Below, piece by piece: positions 27,549 through 38,877 of a stretch of DNA of 38,877 nucleotides. The stretch is taken from positions 1 to 38,877 of the forward strand of contig JAAZAB010000037.1 of the NCBI GenBank assembly GCA_012514555.1, given 5' to 3'. The first letter of the stretch is position 1. Each line of letters opens with the position of its first letter. The notes beneath the pieces are model-generated. The model saw only the letters and a list, made by a program, of their open reading frames with translations, was not told the DNA's origin and did no database searches. The position numbers and the translations under genes are program-made. Source of the DNA: Lentisphaerota bacterium (lineage in GTDB: Bacteria > Verrucomicrobiota > Kiritimatiellia > JAAZAB01).

Positions 27549-27917
27549 ATGGACATCACTTCCCTATCGGTGGTTGGCGCCGTTGTCAGTATCGCGATCA
27601 CGGGGACGGCGGCCGCCATCGCCCAGGGCCGCGCCGCGACCAGCGCGCTCGACGGCATTGCCCGGCAGCCGGAAGCGTCCGGACCGATAGGCACCAACCT
27701 GATCCTGGGCCTGGCTTTCATCGAATCCATAGCGATCTACGCGCTGGTGATCTCGCTGATACTGATATTCGCCAATCCGTTCACAAAAACTTCCCAGAGC
27801 CTGGAAGAGAGCAAGGCGAAGCTTGAGATGATCCAAATCGAAACGCAGGCGATGGAAGCCCAGTCCAGGCTCGATGCCCTGAAGCAGGCCCGGCCGCAGG
27901 CTGAAACGGCGAAATGA
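27549..27917 (+). CDS. atpE: F0F1 ATP synthase subunit c with a 44-aa C-terminal extension
   Basis: [21 protein letters not shown]...[22 protein letters not shown] followed by [44 protein letters not shown]. Confidence 0.93.
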   Translation: MDITSLSVVGAVVSIAITGTAAAIAQGRAATSALDGIARQPEASGPIGTNLILGLAFIESIAIYALVISLILIFANPFTKTSQSLEESKAKLEMIQIETQAMEAQSRLDALKQARPQAETAK

Positions 27918-28408
27918 TAGACTTCGACCTGAAGCTGATCCTGGCCTCGGCAATCACGTTCCTGGTCGCGCTGGCCATTCTGTGGCGGCTCGCCTACAAG
28001 CCGCTGCTGGGCATGATGCGGGACCGCGCCGCCAGGATCGCTTCGGACATGGATGCGGCGGAAGCCGCGCGAAGGGAAGCAAAGGCCATTGAAAAGCGCC
28101 TGGAGGAGGAGATGGCGGGAATAAGGGCCAGGGCCGACGAAGTCCTGGGCGCCGCGGCCCGGGATGGCGAAAAAATGCGGCAGGCCATTCTTGACGAGGC
28201 CCGGGCGCAAAGCGCGGCCGCGCTCAAGCGCGCGCAGGAGATGGTAGAGATCGAAAAGGAGAAGGCGCGCGATGAACTCCGGGGCGAAGTGGCTGAGCTG
28301 TCCTACCTCATGGCGGAGCGGATTCTCGGCCAGGCCGTTGAGCGCGATCCGGGCATTGACGGGCGCCTTGCCGAACAGGCGGCGCGCGAAGCGGGGGTAA
28401 AACGCTGA
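27914..28408 (+). CDS. atpF: F0F1 ATP synthase subunit b
   Basis: N-term TM plus long charged helix; ATGA overlap with atpE. Confidence 0.9.
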   Translation: MIDFDLKLILASAITFLVALAILWRLAYKPLLGMMRDRAARIASDMDAAEAARREAKAIEKRLEEEMAGIRARADEVLGAAARDGEKMRQAILDEARAQSAAALKRAQEMVEIEKEKARDELRGEVAELSYLMAERILGQAVERDPGIDGRLAEQAAREAGVKR

Positions 28409-28950
28409 TGCGCATGGACGCTCTGGCAAGACGATATGCGGGGGCGCTGCTCCAGGCGGCCGTTGACGCCGGCGCCGAGCGGGAGGTGCGCGAGGGCCTC
28501 GGGCTCGTCGCCCGGACCATCGCGGACCGCCCTGAACTGGGCGCGTTTCTGCGCAGTCCCTGCCACGGCCCCGCGCTCAAGCTCGCGGTCATGTCGGACC
28601 TGTTTGGCGCGCGCGTCTGCGCAACCGCCATGTCCGGGGTCCGGCTTATTCTCGCCCGCGGCCGGGAGCGTATGATTCAGGATATCGCCCGGGCTTACGG
28701 CGAACTGCTCGACCGGCGGGAGAACCGGGTTCGGGTCAGCCTTGTTTCCGCGCGGCCGCTCGGGCCGGACTGCATCGGGCGGGTCAGGGCGCTGCTCGCG
28801 GAGCGCCTTGACATGGAGGTCGCCATGGATGTGGCAACCAGTCCCGGCCTGATAGGAGGCTGCGTGATCAGCATGGGCGGCCGCGCGCTGGACAATAGCC
28901 TGCGCGGCAGGCTTTTGGATATCAGGGACAGAATGATGAAATCCGGCTAG
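28408..28950 (+). CDS. atpH: F0F1 ATP synthase subunit delta
   Basis: [13 protein letters not shown]...; C-term [22 protein letters not shown]; position in operon. Confidence 0.9.
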   Translation: MRMDALARRYAGALLQAAVDAGAEREVREGLGLVARTIADRPELGAFLRSPCHGPALKLAVMSDLFGARVCATAMSGVRLILARGRERMIQDIARAYGELLDRRENRVRVSLVSARPLGPDCIGRVRALLAERLDMEVAMDVATSPGLIGGCVISMGGRALDNSLRGRLLDIRDRMMKSG

Positions 28951-28964
28951 CAGGGGTGTCCAAC

Positions 28965-30482
28965 ATGGCGGAGCATCAGACAATATCGGCCGATGAAGTG
29001 ACGTCGGTTCTGCGCAGGCAGATCGAATCTTTCACGGCCCGCATCGAAACGCGGGAGATCGGAACCGTCCTGCAGGTCGGGGACGGCATCGCCCGCATTT
29101 ACGGCCTGCCTCAAGCCATGTCCGGGGAGCTGCTGGAATTCCCGAACACGGTGTTCGGCATGGCCATGAACCTCGAGTCGGACATGATCGGGGCCATCAT
29201 CATGGGCGACGACACGCTCATCAAGGAGGGCGACAAGGTGCTCTGCACGGGGCGCGTCATGGAAGTCCCGGTCGGCGACGAGATGATCGGCAGGGTGGTG
29301 AACGCGCTGGGCAGCCCGATTGACGGCAAGGGCCCGATCGCCACCGCGAAAACCCGGCCGCTTGAGCATTCCGCCCCGTCGGTCATCGAGCGCCAGTCGG
29401 TGCGCCAGCCGCTTCAGACGGGGATAAAGGCGATTGACGCCATGGTGCCGATCGGCCGGGGCCAGCGCGAGCTCATAATCGGCGACCGCCACACCGGAAA
29501 GACGGCCATAGCCATCGACACGATTATCAACCAGAAAGACACGGGCGTTGTCTGCGTGTACGTGGCCATCGGCCAGAAGCGCTCGACGGTCGCGCGTGTC
29601 ATACAGACGCTAACCGAGCACGGCGCGATGAAGCATTCCATCGTCGTGTCCGCGTCGGCCTCCGACGCCGCCCCGCTCCAGTACATCGCGCCGTACACCG
29701 GGTGCGCCATAGCCGAGGAGTTCATGGATTCCGGGCGGCACGCGCTCATTGTCTATGACGACCTCTCGAAGCACGCGGTGGCCTACCGCGAAATCTCCCT
29801 GCTGCTGCGCCGACCCCCGGGCAGGGAGGCCTATCCCGGGGACGTGTTCTACCTTCACTCGCGCCTGCTCGAGCGCGCGGCAAAGCTGTCCGAGGCGCGC
29901 GGAGGCGGCAGCCTCACGGCGCTTCCGATCATCGAAACGCAGGCGGGCGACATTTCGGCTTTCATTCCCACCAACGTGATATCGATCACTGACGGCCAGA
30001 TATTCCTCGAACTGAGCCTGTTCAACGCCGGAATGCGGCCGGCGATAAACAGCGGACTCTCGGTGTCGCGCGTGGGCGGGAATGCCCAGACCAAGGCCAT
30101 GAAGAAGGTCGCGGGCCGCCTGCGCCTGGACCTGGCGCAGTACAGGGAGCTCCTGTCCTTTTCCCAGCTTTCCTCGGACCTGGATGACGCGACGAAAACC
30201 ATGCTCGCCCGCGGCGCGCGGCTTTCCGAGATTTTGAAGCAGGAGCAATGCAGGCCCATGCCGGTTGAGCAGCAGGCGATGATCATCTATTCTGCCGTGG
30301 GCGGGTTGCTCGACGAGGTGCCCCTGGACAAGCTGCGGGCCTTCGAGGCGGAGTTCCTCGCGTTCATGGGCAAGTCTTTCCCGGCCGTCGGTGAAAGTAT
30401 CCGCGAAAAAGGCGTGCTTGGCGAGGACCAGGAAAAGGCCCTTAAAGCCGCGATGGAACAGTTCAAGACCACATTTGGATGA
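28965..30482 (+). CDS. atpA: F0F1 ATP synthase subunit alpha
   Basis: [35 protein letters not shown], family-wide similarity. Confidence 0.96.
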   Translation: MAEHQTISADEVTSVLRRQIESFTARIETREIGTVLQVGDGIARIYGLPQAMSGELLEFPNTVFGMAMNLESDMIGAIIMGDDTLIKEGDKVLCTGRVMEVPVGDEMIGRVVNALGSPIDGKGPIATAKTRPLEHSAPSVIERQSVRQPLQTGIKAIDAMVPIGRGQRELIIGDRHTGKTAIAIDTIINQKDTGVVCVYVAIGQKRSTVARVIQTLTEHGAMKHSIVVSASASDAAPLQYIAPYTGCAIAEEFMDSGRHALIVYDDLSKHAVAYREISLLLRRPPGREAYPGDVFYLHSRLLERAAKLSEARGGGSLTALPIIETQAGDISAFIPTNVISITDGQIFLELSLFNAGMRPAINSGLSVSRVGGNAQTKAMKKVAGRLRLDLAQYRELLSFSQLSSDLDDATKTMLARGARLSEILKQEQCRPMPVEQQAMIIYSAVGGLLDEVPLDKLRAFEAEFLAFMGKSFPAVGESIREKGVLGEDQEKALKAAMEQFKTTFG

Positions 30483-30489
30483 GGCTGCC

Positions 30490-33015
<2,526 letters not shown>

Positions 33016-33034
<19 letters not shown>

Positions 33035-34038
33035 ATGATTTCGATCTGGCTCTTTCCCACCACCCGCGTGTTCAGAAGGCCGCCCCCGAGGATGGTCAGC
33101 ATTTTTTCGATCGGGATGTCGTAGTGGGCCGGCTGGTCAAAGGTGACGCATGCCCCGCTGATGGTCACCGGCGTGCCCGATTCCTTTCCGGCCTTCTCCT
33201 CGATGACCAGGCTGATGCGGTCGGCAATCTGCTTTGCCGTGTCCTTATCTATCCCGTACAGGCAAACGATGAATTCGTCGGCGGAAAAGCGTCCGACCAG
33301 GTCCATTTCCCGCACCACTTCCCGCATCAGGCCGTGCACGTTCTTCAGCAGCTCGTGCCCGCCCTGGATGCCGTGGATGCCGAGGTAGTCGGGAAAGTTG
33401 TCGATGTCGAAAAGGATGAGCGTCAAGGGAGCGTTGAAAGTCTTGGCCCTCGCGAGCTCGCGCCGGTATTCGTCAAGGAACGCGTTGTACTTGAGCGCCT
33501 TGCTGGCCTCGTCGATCCGGGCGAGATGGCGGGAGATGTAAAGCAGCTCGAATTTCTCCATCAGGAGCCCGATGAAAAGCGCCAGGACATGGATCGCGCG
33601 GGACTCGTCCCCGGAAAAGGCGCCCTCCCCGGCGCGGTCGCAATGCACGTAGCCAACGGTCCTCTGGTTGGATACGACCGGCGCCAGGCAGGCGCAGGAG
33701 AAATCGTATTCCAGCTTGATGGCATTGTAGTCGTCGCCGCCGGGCGCAATGTCGTTCAGAACCACAAGCTCATGCTTGAGCAGGACCCGTGAGATGACCA
33801 GGGACTGCGAATTCCTGCGCCACTTCTTGACGAACGAGTAGCTGAGCTTGCGCGACGTCTTCACGTACACCTCGTCCGTGTTGTCGTCAAGCATCATGAC
33901 GGCCAGCGACTGGTAAGGGATGAATTCCTTTGAGCCTTCCATAAGGACATGAAGGGCTTCCTCCATGCTGAGGCTCCCGCCGGTCTCCTTGAACATGCGT
34001 ATTATCCACTCGGAAAGACTGCGGTCCATGGGTGTCAT
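33016..34038 (-). CDS. GAF-like plus GGDEF-domain protein with degenerate SADEF signature
   Basis: LILFDIDNFPDYLGIHGIQGGHELLKNV...VGRFSADEFIVCL. Confidence 0.85.
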
Positions 34039-34109
34039 GATAAGGGTTCCTCGATTTACGACTCTCTGGCAGACGTTATCGATGTACACAGATCGAAGCA
34101 GATCAGAGT

Positions 34110-34138
34110 ATTATGTGGTGGAGTTCCACCAGTTGCAA
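34110..34138 (-). promoter_or_regulatory. Candidate promoter of the GGDEF gene (TTGCAA-N17-CATAAT) with dyad TGGTGGA-GT-TCCACCA (34116-34131) filling the spacer
   Basis: -35 34138..34133, -10 34115..34110 on minus strand; perfect 7-bp arms. Confidence 0.5.
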
Positions 34139-34194
34139 ACTTTTTATCATTTTGTGTTGCCATTGTCCACCCATAATGCGATTTTTCAGGCGCC

Positions 34195-35079
34195 GTGAAA
34201 GACTGCCCTGTTTCCAGGCATCCTGTATGTCCCATCGACGAGCCGGCGGCTCGCGCCCTGGTGAGGCTCGCCCTGGAAGAGGATGTCGGCCCGGGCGACG
34301 CCACAACCCTGGCCCTGGTGCCGGAAAACGCGATGTCCGCGGCCGTCATTCTGCCGCGCGCCGACATTGTGGTCGCCGGCGGCGCCGTGTTCCGGGCCGT
34401 GTTCCGGGAGCTCGATCCCAGGGTTGAAGTCGAATTCCTGGCGCCGGACGGCGCGCGCGCGCGCCGCGGCCGGCCTGTCATGCTGGTGCGCGGGCCGTCG
34501 CGCGCGCTTCTGACCGGCGAGCGGACGGCCCTGAATTTCCTGCAGCGGCTCTGCGGCATAGCGACGTTCACGGCGCAATTCGTGGACCGCGTCCGGGCCC
34601 GCAATGTCCGGATACTCGACACCCGCAAAACCACTCCGGGCCTGCGTGCGCTCGAGAAGTACGCCGTGGCCTGCGGCGGCGGCAGCAATCACCGGATGGG
34701 CCTTTACGACAGGGTGCTGATCAAGGACAACCACCTCAAGCTCTGGCGCGCAGGCCGGGGCGGCCTTGCCGCGGCCGTCGCGGAGGCGCGCCGCCTCTGC
34801 CCCGGCCTTGAAATCGAAATCGAAGCGGAGTCGTTGGCCGAGTTCAGGGATGCGCTCGAAGGCCGCCCTGACTGGATTCTGCTCGACAACATGGGCCCCG
34901 GCCGCCTGCGGCGCTGCGTCGAAATATGCGCCGGCCGCTGCAAGCTGGAAGCCTCTGGCGGCATCAACCTCAGGAACGTGGAAGCTGTCGCATCCTCCGG
35001 GGTTGACGCCATTTCCCTCGGGTGCCTCACCCATTCGGCGCCGGCGGCCGACTTGTCCATGGAATTCGCCGATGTGTGA
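34195..35079 (+). CDS. nadC: Nicotinate-nucleotide pyrophosphorylase (quinolinate phosphoribosyltransferase)
   Basis: EEDVGPGDATT, ERTALNFLQRLCGIAT, DTRKTTPGLRALEKYAVACGGGSNHRMGLYD; GTG start. Confidence 0.96.
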   Translation: MKDCPVSRHPVCPIDEPAARALVRLALEEDVGPGDATTLALVPENAMSAAVILPRADIVVAGGAVFRAVFRELDPRVEVEFLAPDGARARRGRPVMLVRGPSRALLTGERTALNFLQRLCGIATFTAQFVDRVRARNVRILDTRKTTPGLRALEKYAVACGGGSNHRMGLYDRVLIKDNHLKLWRAGRGGLAAAVAEARRLCPGLEIEIEAESLAEFRDALEGRPDWILLDNMGPGRLRRCVEICAGRCKLEASGGINLRNVEAVASSGVDAISLGCLTHSAPAADLSMEFADV

Positions 35080-35085
35080 GCAGCG

Positions 35086-35739
35086 ATGAACGCCCAGTCC
35101 GCCCCGTTGGAGCGCCGCATACGCGGCCGCGTGATGTCATTTGAGCTGATTGAATTCGAGACGTTGGATTCGACGAATGACCTGCTCAAGGACATGGCTG
35201 CAAAAGGCGCCAGTGAGGGCGCCGTCGTCCTGGCGAACGCCCAGACGCGGGGCCGGGGGCGCGGCGGAAAGACCTGGCTCTCCCTTCCCGGCATGGGACT
35301 CTACTTCTCAGTGCTCTTCCGACCCAAGTGGGACGCGTCCGACGCGTTGCTGGCGGGAATGATGGCTTCCCTGGCCGTGGCCCGTTCGCTTGAGCTGGCC
35401 GGGATGAAGGGCGTTGAGCTGAAATGGCCGAACGACGTCCTGGTCAGCGGCAGGAAAATAGCAGGCGTGCTGGTGGAAACGCGACTCTCCCTTGGGCGCG
35501 TCGAGTTCATCGTTGTCGGCATAGGGGTCAATCTTGCCCACGATGCCGCAATGCTCGAGTTTGGTAACGGAGCGAAGGCCACGTCCTGCCGGATCGAGGG
35601 GCTTGAAATCGCGCGCGAGGACATGCTCGCGGGGATTCTGGACGAGATCGAGCGGGGCTGCCTGCTGATCCGGGCCGGGGACCGCGATGCCGTCATTGGC
35701 GAGTGGCACGCGCGCCGGAACTCCCGCGCCGAACACTGA
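35086..35739 (+). CDS. birA: Biotin--[acetyl-CoA-carboxylase] ligase, single-domain
   Basis: ETLDSTND, TRGRGRGGKTW, LKWPNDVLVSGRKIAGVLVE, GIGVNL. Confidence 0.93.
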   Translation: MNAQSAPLERRIRGRVMSFELIEFETLDSTNDLLKDMAAKGASEGAVVLANAQTRGRGRGGKTWLSLPGMGLYFSVLFRPKWDASDALLAGMMASLAVARSLELAGMKGVELKWPNDVLVSGRKIAGVLVETRLSLGRVEFIVVGIGVNLAHDAAMLEFGNGAKATSCRIEGLEIAREDMLAGILDEIERGCLLIRAGDRDAVIGEWHARRNSRAEH

Positions 35740-35754
35740 GCCCGGCGCCTCCCT

Positions 35755-36864
35755 TCAAGTCGCGGCATTCACATACCGGCGCTCCGGCCGCGGACCGATC
35801 GCGCAGAGTATGTCGTATTCGTGGGTGCCCTTGATCCGCGCCCATTCCCCGATGGTGATGCCGTCGCCGAGGCAGGTTGCCGTGTCCCAGACGCGGGCCC
35901 CGGGCGCGTTTTCGAGGTTCACCGTCGTGTAGTCCATTGACACGCGGCCGATCACGGGGCAGCGCCGGCCTCCGATCAGCACGGCGCCGCGGTTGGACAG
36001 GGCCAGGGGAAGCCCGTCGGCGTATCCGATCGAGAGCGTTCCAACCCTGGCCGGCTTTTCAAGGCGATGCGTGCGGTTATACCCGATCGTGGCGCCTGCC
36101 GGCAATTCGCGGATGCCGATCAGCCGGGCCATGAGCCGCACCGCGGGCTCGAGCGCGCCGGCTTCGCAGCCCCCGCCGCCCAGGGCGCCGTAGAGGTTGA
36201 TGGCCGTCCGCGCCAGGTTGAACGGGGCTTTGTACGCGGCGGCGATGTTGTTTATGCCGTCGCTGTTCGCAATGTGGCGCCAGGCGAAGGAGATGCCGCG
36301 CTTTTCCAGGCGCGCAAGGAGCCCGGAAAGGAGTTCTACCTGGCTCTCGGAAAAAGCCGTATCCTCGTTGGCGTGCGGAAAATGCGAGTATATCCCGAGG
36401 GGATTGAGCCCGGGCAGGGCGTGAATCCCCGCTATGATTCGCTCGGCGTCGCGGGCAAGAATGCCCTGCCGCCCCATGCCGGTGTCAACCAGGTAATGGC
36501 ACGCGACCGTTCGCTTCTGGCGTAGCGCCTCGGCGCTCAGCGCCCGCGCAATGCTCTCGTCCGTGATCGCCGCGACAAGCCCCGCGCGCACGACTTCCGC
36601 TATCTCGCCCTCGACGAGGCCGCCCATGATGTGGACCGGCAATCCCAGCTCCAAAAGGGGCAGCGCCTCCCGCACCTCGGCCACGCCAAACCCGTAGACG
36701 CCTTCCTGCTTGAGCGCGCGGGCTATCGGGAGCGCGCCGAGCCCGTAGGCGTCGTTTTTCAGGACGGCCAGGATGCGGCACGGCCGGATGCGGCCAGACA
36801 TTTTTGCGAAATTAGAACGGATGGCGGCCATGTTCACTTCAAGCCATGTGTGCCGGCTATCCAT
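35755..36864 (-). CDS. alr: Alanine racemase
   Basis: WLEVNMAAIRSNF, AVLKNDAYGLG, VDTGMGRQG, IGRVSMDYTTV. Confidence 0.95.
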   Translation of the reverse strand: MDSRHTWLEVNMAAIRSNFAKMSGRIRPCRILAVLKNDAYGLGALPIARALKQEGVYGFGVAEVREALPLLELGLPVHIMGGLVEGEIAEVVRAGLVAAITDESIARALSAEALRQKRTVACHYLVDTGMGRQGILARDAERIIAGIHALPGLNPLGIYSHFPHANEDTAFSESQVELLSGLLARLEKRGISFAWRHIANSDGINNIAAAYKAPFNLARTAINLYGALGGGGCEAGALEPAVRLMARLIGIRELPAGATIGYNRTHRLEKPARVGTLSIGYADGLPLALSNRGAVLIGGRRCPVIGRVSMDYTTVNLENAPGARVWDTATCLGDGITIGEWARIKGTHEYDILCAIGPRPERRYVNAAT

Positions 36865-37727
36865 TATCGTTTAATCCTTCCCCTTTGCCGGTGTTGTTCC
36901 CGCTGAAAGTCAATCGTCATTCCCGGGCGAGCGGCTTCGCATTCCGGGAAAACCCGCTTTGCCGCGGCGGCAATCCTGGCGATTTGCGCGTCGGTCCGGA
37001 GCCGGTCGTGGTGCGTAAGGATCAGGCGCTTTACGCCCGCCGCCCGCGCCGCTTTCGCGGCTTCAGGCCAGGTGCTATGGCCCCAGCCCCTGTGGGCCGG
37101 TTATTCGGACGGCAGGTAGTGGGCGTCGGCCACAAGCACGTCCGCGTTCGCCGCAAAAGCGAAAAAGCGCCGGTCCATCTCCGGGTTGCCGTGCTCGCGG
37201 TCCGTCGCCACCACCACGGAGCCGCATTCCGTGTCGAAGCGGTATGCAACGCACGATTGGGGATGCAGGACCGGGCACCAGCCGATGCGCACTCCGTAGC
37301 GCCGCAGCGCACATGGCGCCGCCGCGCTGCCCGGCAGGCGCTCGTAAGTCACCGCGGCATCGGCCCCGGCGATCGGCACGGGCCACAAGGGCGGCCCGAA
37401 CACCCGCGAAAGGGCGCTTTCCGCCTCCGGCCCAGCCGCGGCGGAAAGGATGCGGATCCTGAACCTGCGCTGGTATATCGGCGAGAAGCAGGGCAGCCCC
37501 ATGACGTGATCCAGGTGCCAGTGCGTGAAAAGAAGGGTGATGTCCGGGGGCGACGGCCTGCGCATCAGCGCGTCGGCCAGGCCCAGGATGCCCGTTCCCG
37601 CGTCCACGATCAGAAGGCCCCGCGGCGTTTCAAGGCTGAAGCAGGTCGTTTCGGCGCCATACCTCGCGTGAGCGCGGCCGCTGGCCGACATGCTGCCGCG
37701 GGCGCCGTGGATGGTAAATCGGTTCAT
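36864..37727 (-). pseudogene. MBL-fold metallo-hydrolase interrupted by an in-frame TAA (37101-37103); intact ORF part is 37101-37727
   Basis: FTHWHLDH motif; same frame continues past TAA as PAHRGWGHSTWPEAAKAARAAGVKRLILTHHDRLRTDAQIARIAAAAKRVFPECEAARPGMTIDFQRE... to a TAA overlapping the alr ATG. Confidence 0.82.
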
Positions 37728-37788
37728 GGCCCGTCTTCAGCCTTCCCATCGACTGCCGGATGACTCCGGTTCCTTTCAAAAAGCCTTG

Positions 37789-37816
37789 AATATACGTCGC
37801 CGTCATGGATCTGCAA
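37789..37816 (-). promoter_or_regulatory. Candidate promoter for the MBL-alr transcript (TTGCAG-N16-TATATT)
   Basis: -35 37816..37811, -10 37794..37789 on minus strand. Confidence 0.4.
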
Positions 37817-37919
37817 GCGTTTATCGCAGCCGCTCGGAATGATCATTGCTCCAGTCAAGTGCAGGGTTTACAGTATCCCTGACCAATCGCAAAATCCGGG
37901 TTCAAGACTGGGAGGCAGC

Positions 37920-38877
37920 ATGAGGTTTGTTCGGAGCTTTGGAAAGTCATTCGCGCGCGCTGCGTTTGCATGCATCGTAATCCTGCCCAATGCTTCCCTG
38001 GGCGGCGCCCGGCCACAGGGGGCCACAAACACGATATCGCTGGCCGCAATCACGGACAGGACCAATGCGCTGTACAGGTGCGGCGAGCGCGCGGAGTTCA
38101 CCGTCACCGTGGCCGGCCTCGCTAACCTGGTCGCAACCGGGCGGGCGGAGAGAATCAATATCCATCTCTCCCTTGACGGGGGAAAAACCATAGCGGACAT
38201 GGAGCTGCCGGTAAAAGACAGCATTACCGTGACTAACACGCTTGATGAGCCCGGCTTTCTGCGATGCGACGCCGTGTATAACGCCGACGGCAAAAAATAC
38301 CGGGCATGCGCGGCGGCGGGATTCGAGCCAGAGCGGATAAAGTCGGCGGCCGTGATGCCGGACGACCTGGATTCGTTCTGGAATGACGGCATCAGGAAGC
38401 TGGGGAAAATGCCGCTGGATGCGAAGATGGAATCCATTCCGGAATACTCGGACGACGGCGCGCAATCCTTCAAGATCAGCCTTCAGAACGTGGACGGTTC
38501 GCGGATATACGCCTATCTCGGGATTCCGGAGAAGCGGCCGCCGCCATTTCCCGTTCATGTCCTTATTCCCGGTGCCGGAGTGGGGCCAAAATCGGCGCAG
38601 TGGGTCAAGGACTGGGCGGGGAAGGGGGCGATTGCCCTGAATGTGGCGGTGCATTCCTTCGACATCGGCCTCCCTCGCGGTGAGATAGACGAAAAATACG
38701 GGCATTTCTGTCGAATGGAAACGTACGCAGGGGTCACCAACCGCGAGGCTTACATTTTCCGCCGTTCGATCCTGGGGATTGACAGGTTCATCAAGTACGC
38801 GGCCGCCCGGCCCGATTTTGACGGGCGGCATATCGTTGTGGGCGGCAGCAGCCAGGGCGGGGGGCTGGCGCTGATCA
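37920..38877 (+). CDS. Acetyl xylan esterase-like (AXE1 family) alpha/beta hydrolase, secreted; 3' end outside window
   Basis: Signal-like N-term MRFVRSFGKSFARAAFACIVILPNASLGG; VMPDDLDSFWNDGIRKL; VHVLIPGAGVGPKS; nucleophile elbow GGSSQGGGLAL; frame open to window end. Confidence 0.85.
   Translation, partial: MRFVRSFGKSFARAAFACIVILPNASLGGARPQGATNTISLAAITDRTNALYRCGERAEFTVTVAGLANLVATGRAERINIHLSLDGGKTIADMELPVKDSITVTNTLDEPGFLRCDAVYNADGKKYRACAAAGFEPERIKSAAVMPDDLDSFWNDGIRKLGKMPLDAKMESIPEYSDDGAQSFKISLQNVDGSRIYAYLGIPEKRPPPFPVHVLIPGAGVGPKSAQWVKDWAGKGAIALNVAVHSFDIGLPRGEIDEKYGHFCRMETYAGVTNREAYIFRRSILGIDRFIKYAAARPDFDGRHIVVGGSSQGGGLALI

Noticed and set aside
37895-37912. tRNA T-arm-like CCGGGTTCAAGACTGGG
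   Set aside because: Stem does not pair properly and no acceptor/anticodon arms found around it; it lies just upstream of the esterase ATG

Overview
High-GC bacterial chromosomal window with about 42 coding features and no rRNA, tRNA, CRISPR array or transposase that I could support. Most content is housekeeping: infA, a DinG/XPD-family helicase, thyX, lysC, a D,D-carboxypeptidase, cbpA-like dnaJ, nadC, birA, alr and a complete F-type ATP synthase operon. There is also a glycan/sugar-nucleotide set (GT2, flippase, HddC-like, MurU/AmgK-like, GmhB-like, UXS-like), a NusG paralog and several signalling proteins (Ser/Thr kinase, FHA, degenerate GGDEF). The lineage looks PVC-like or a related candidate phylum, but that is weak inference. 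Observations most worth checking: (1) ATP synthase subunit c carries a 44-residue charged C-terminal tail after the ANPF terminus, in an operon that also has a short epsilon (90 aa), a GDRHTGKT P-loop in alpha, and an FHA gene overlapping atpZ; (2) an MBL-fold hydrolase interrupted by one in-frame TAA, whose ancestral stop still overlaps the alr start as TAATG; (3) a one-polypeptide MurU-like nucleotidyltransferase + AmgK-like kinase; (4) a GspF-domain/GspE ATPase fusion with a substituted His box; (5) perfect dyads sitting inside the 17-nt -35/-10 spacers of the predicted kinase and GGDEF promoters; (6) a possible leaderless 38-codon uORF ending in a GTGA overlap with a GGQ release-factor-like gene. 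The last CDS (acetyl xylan esterase-like) runs off the window and is absent from the ORF track. All calls are by reading; no searches were run.
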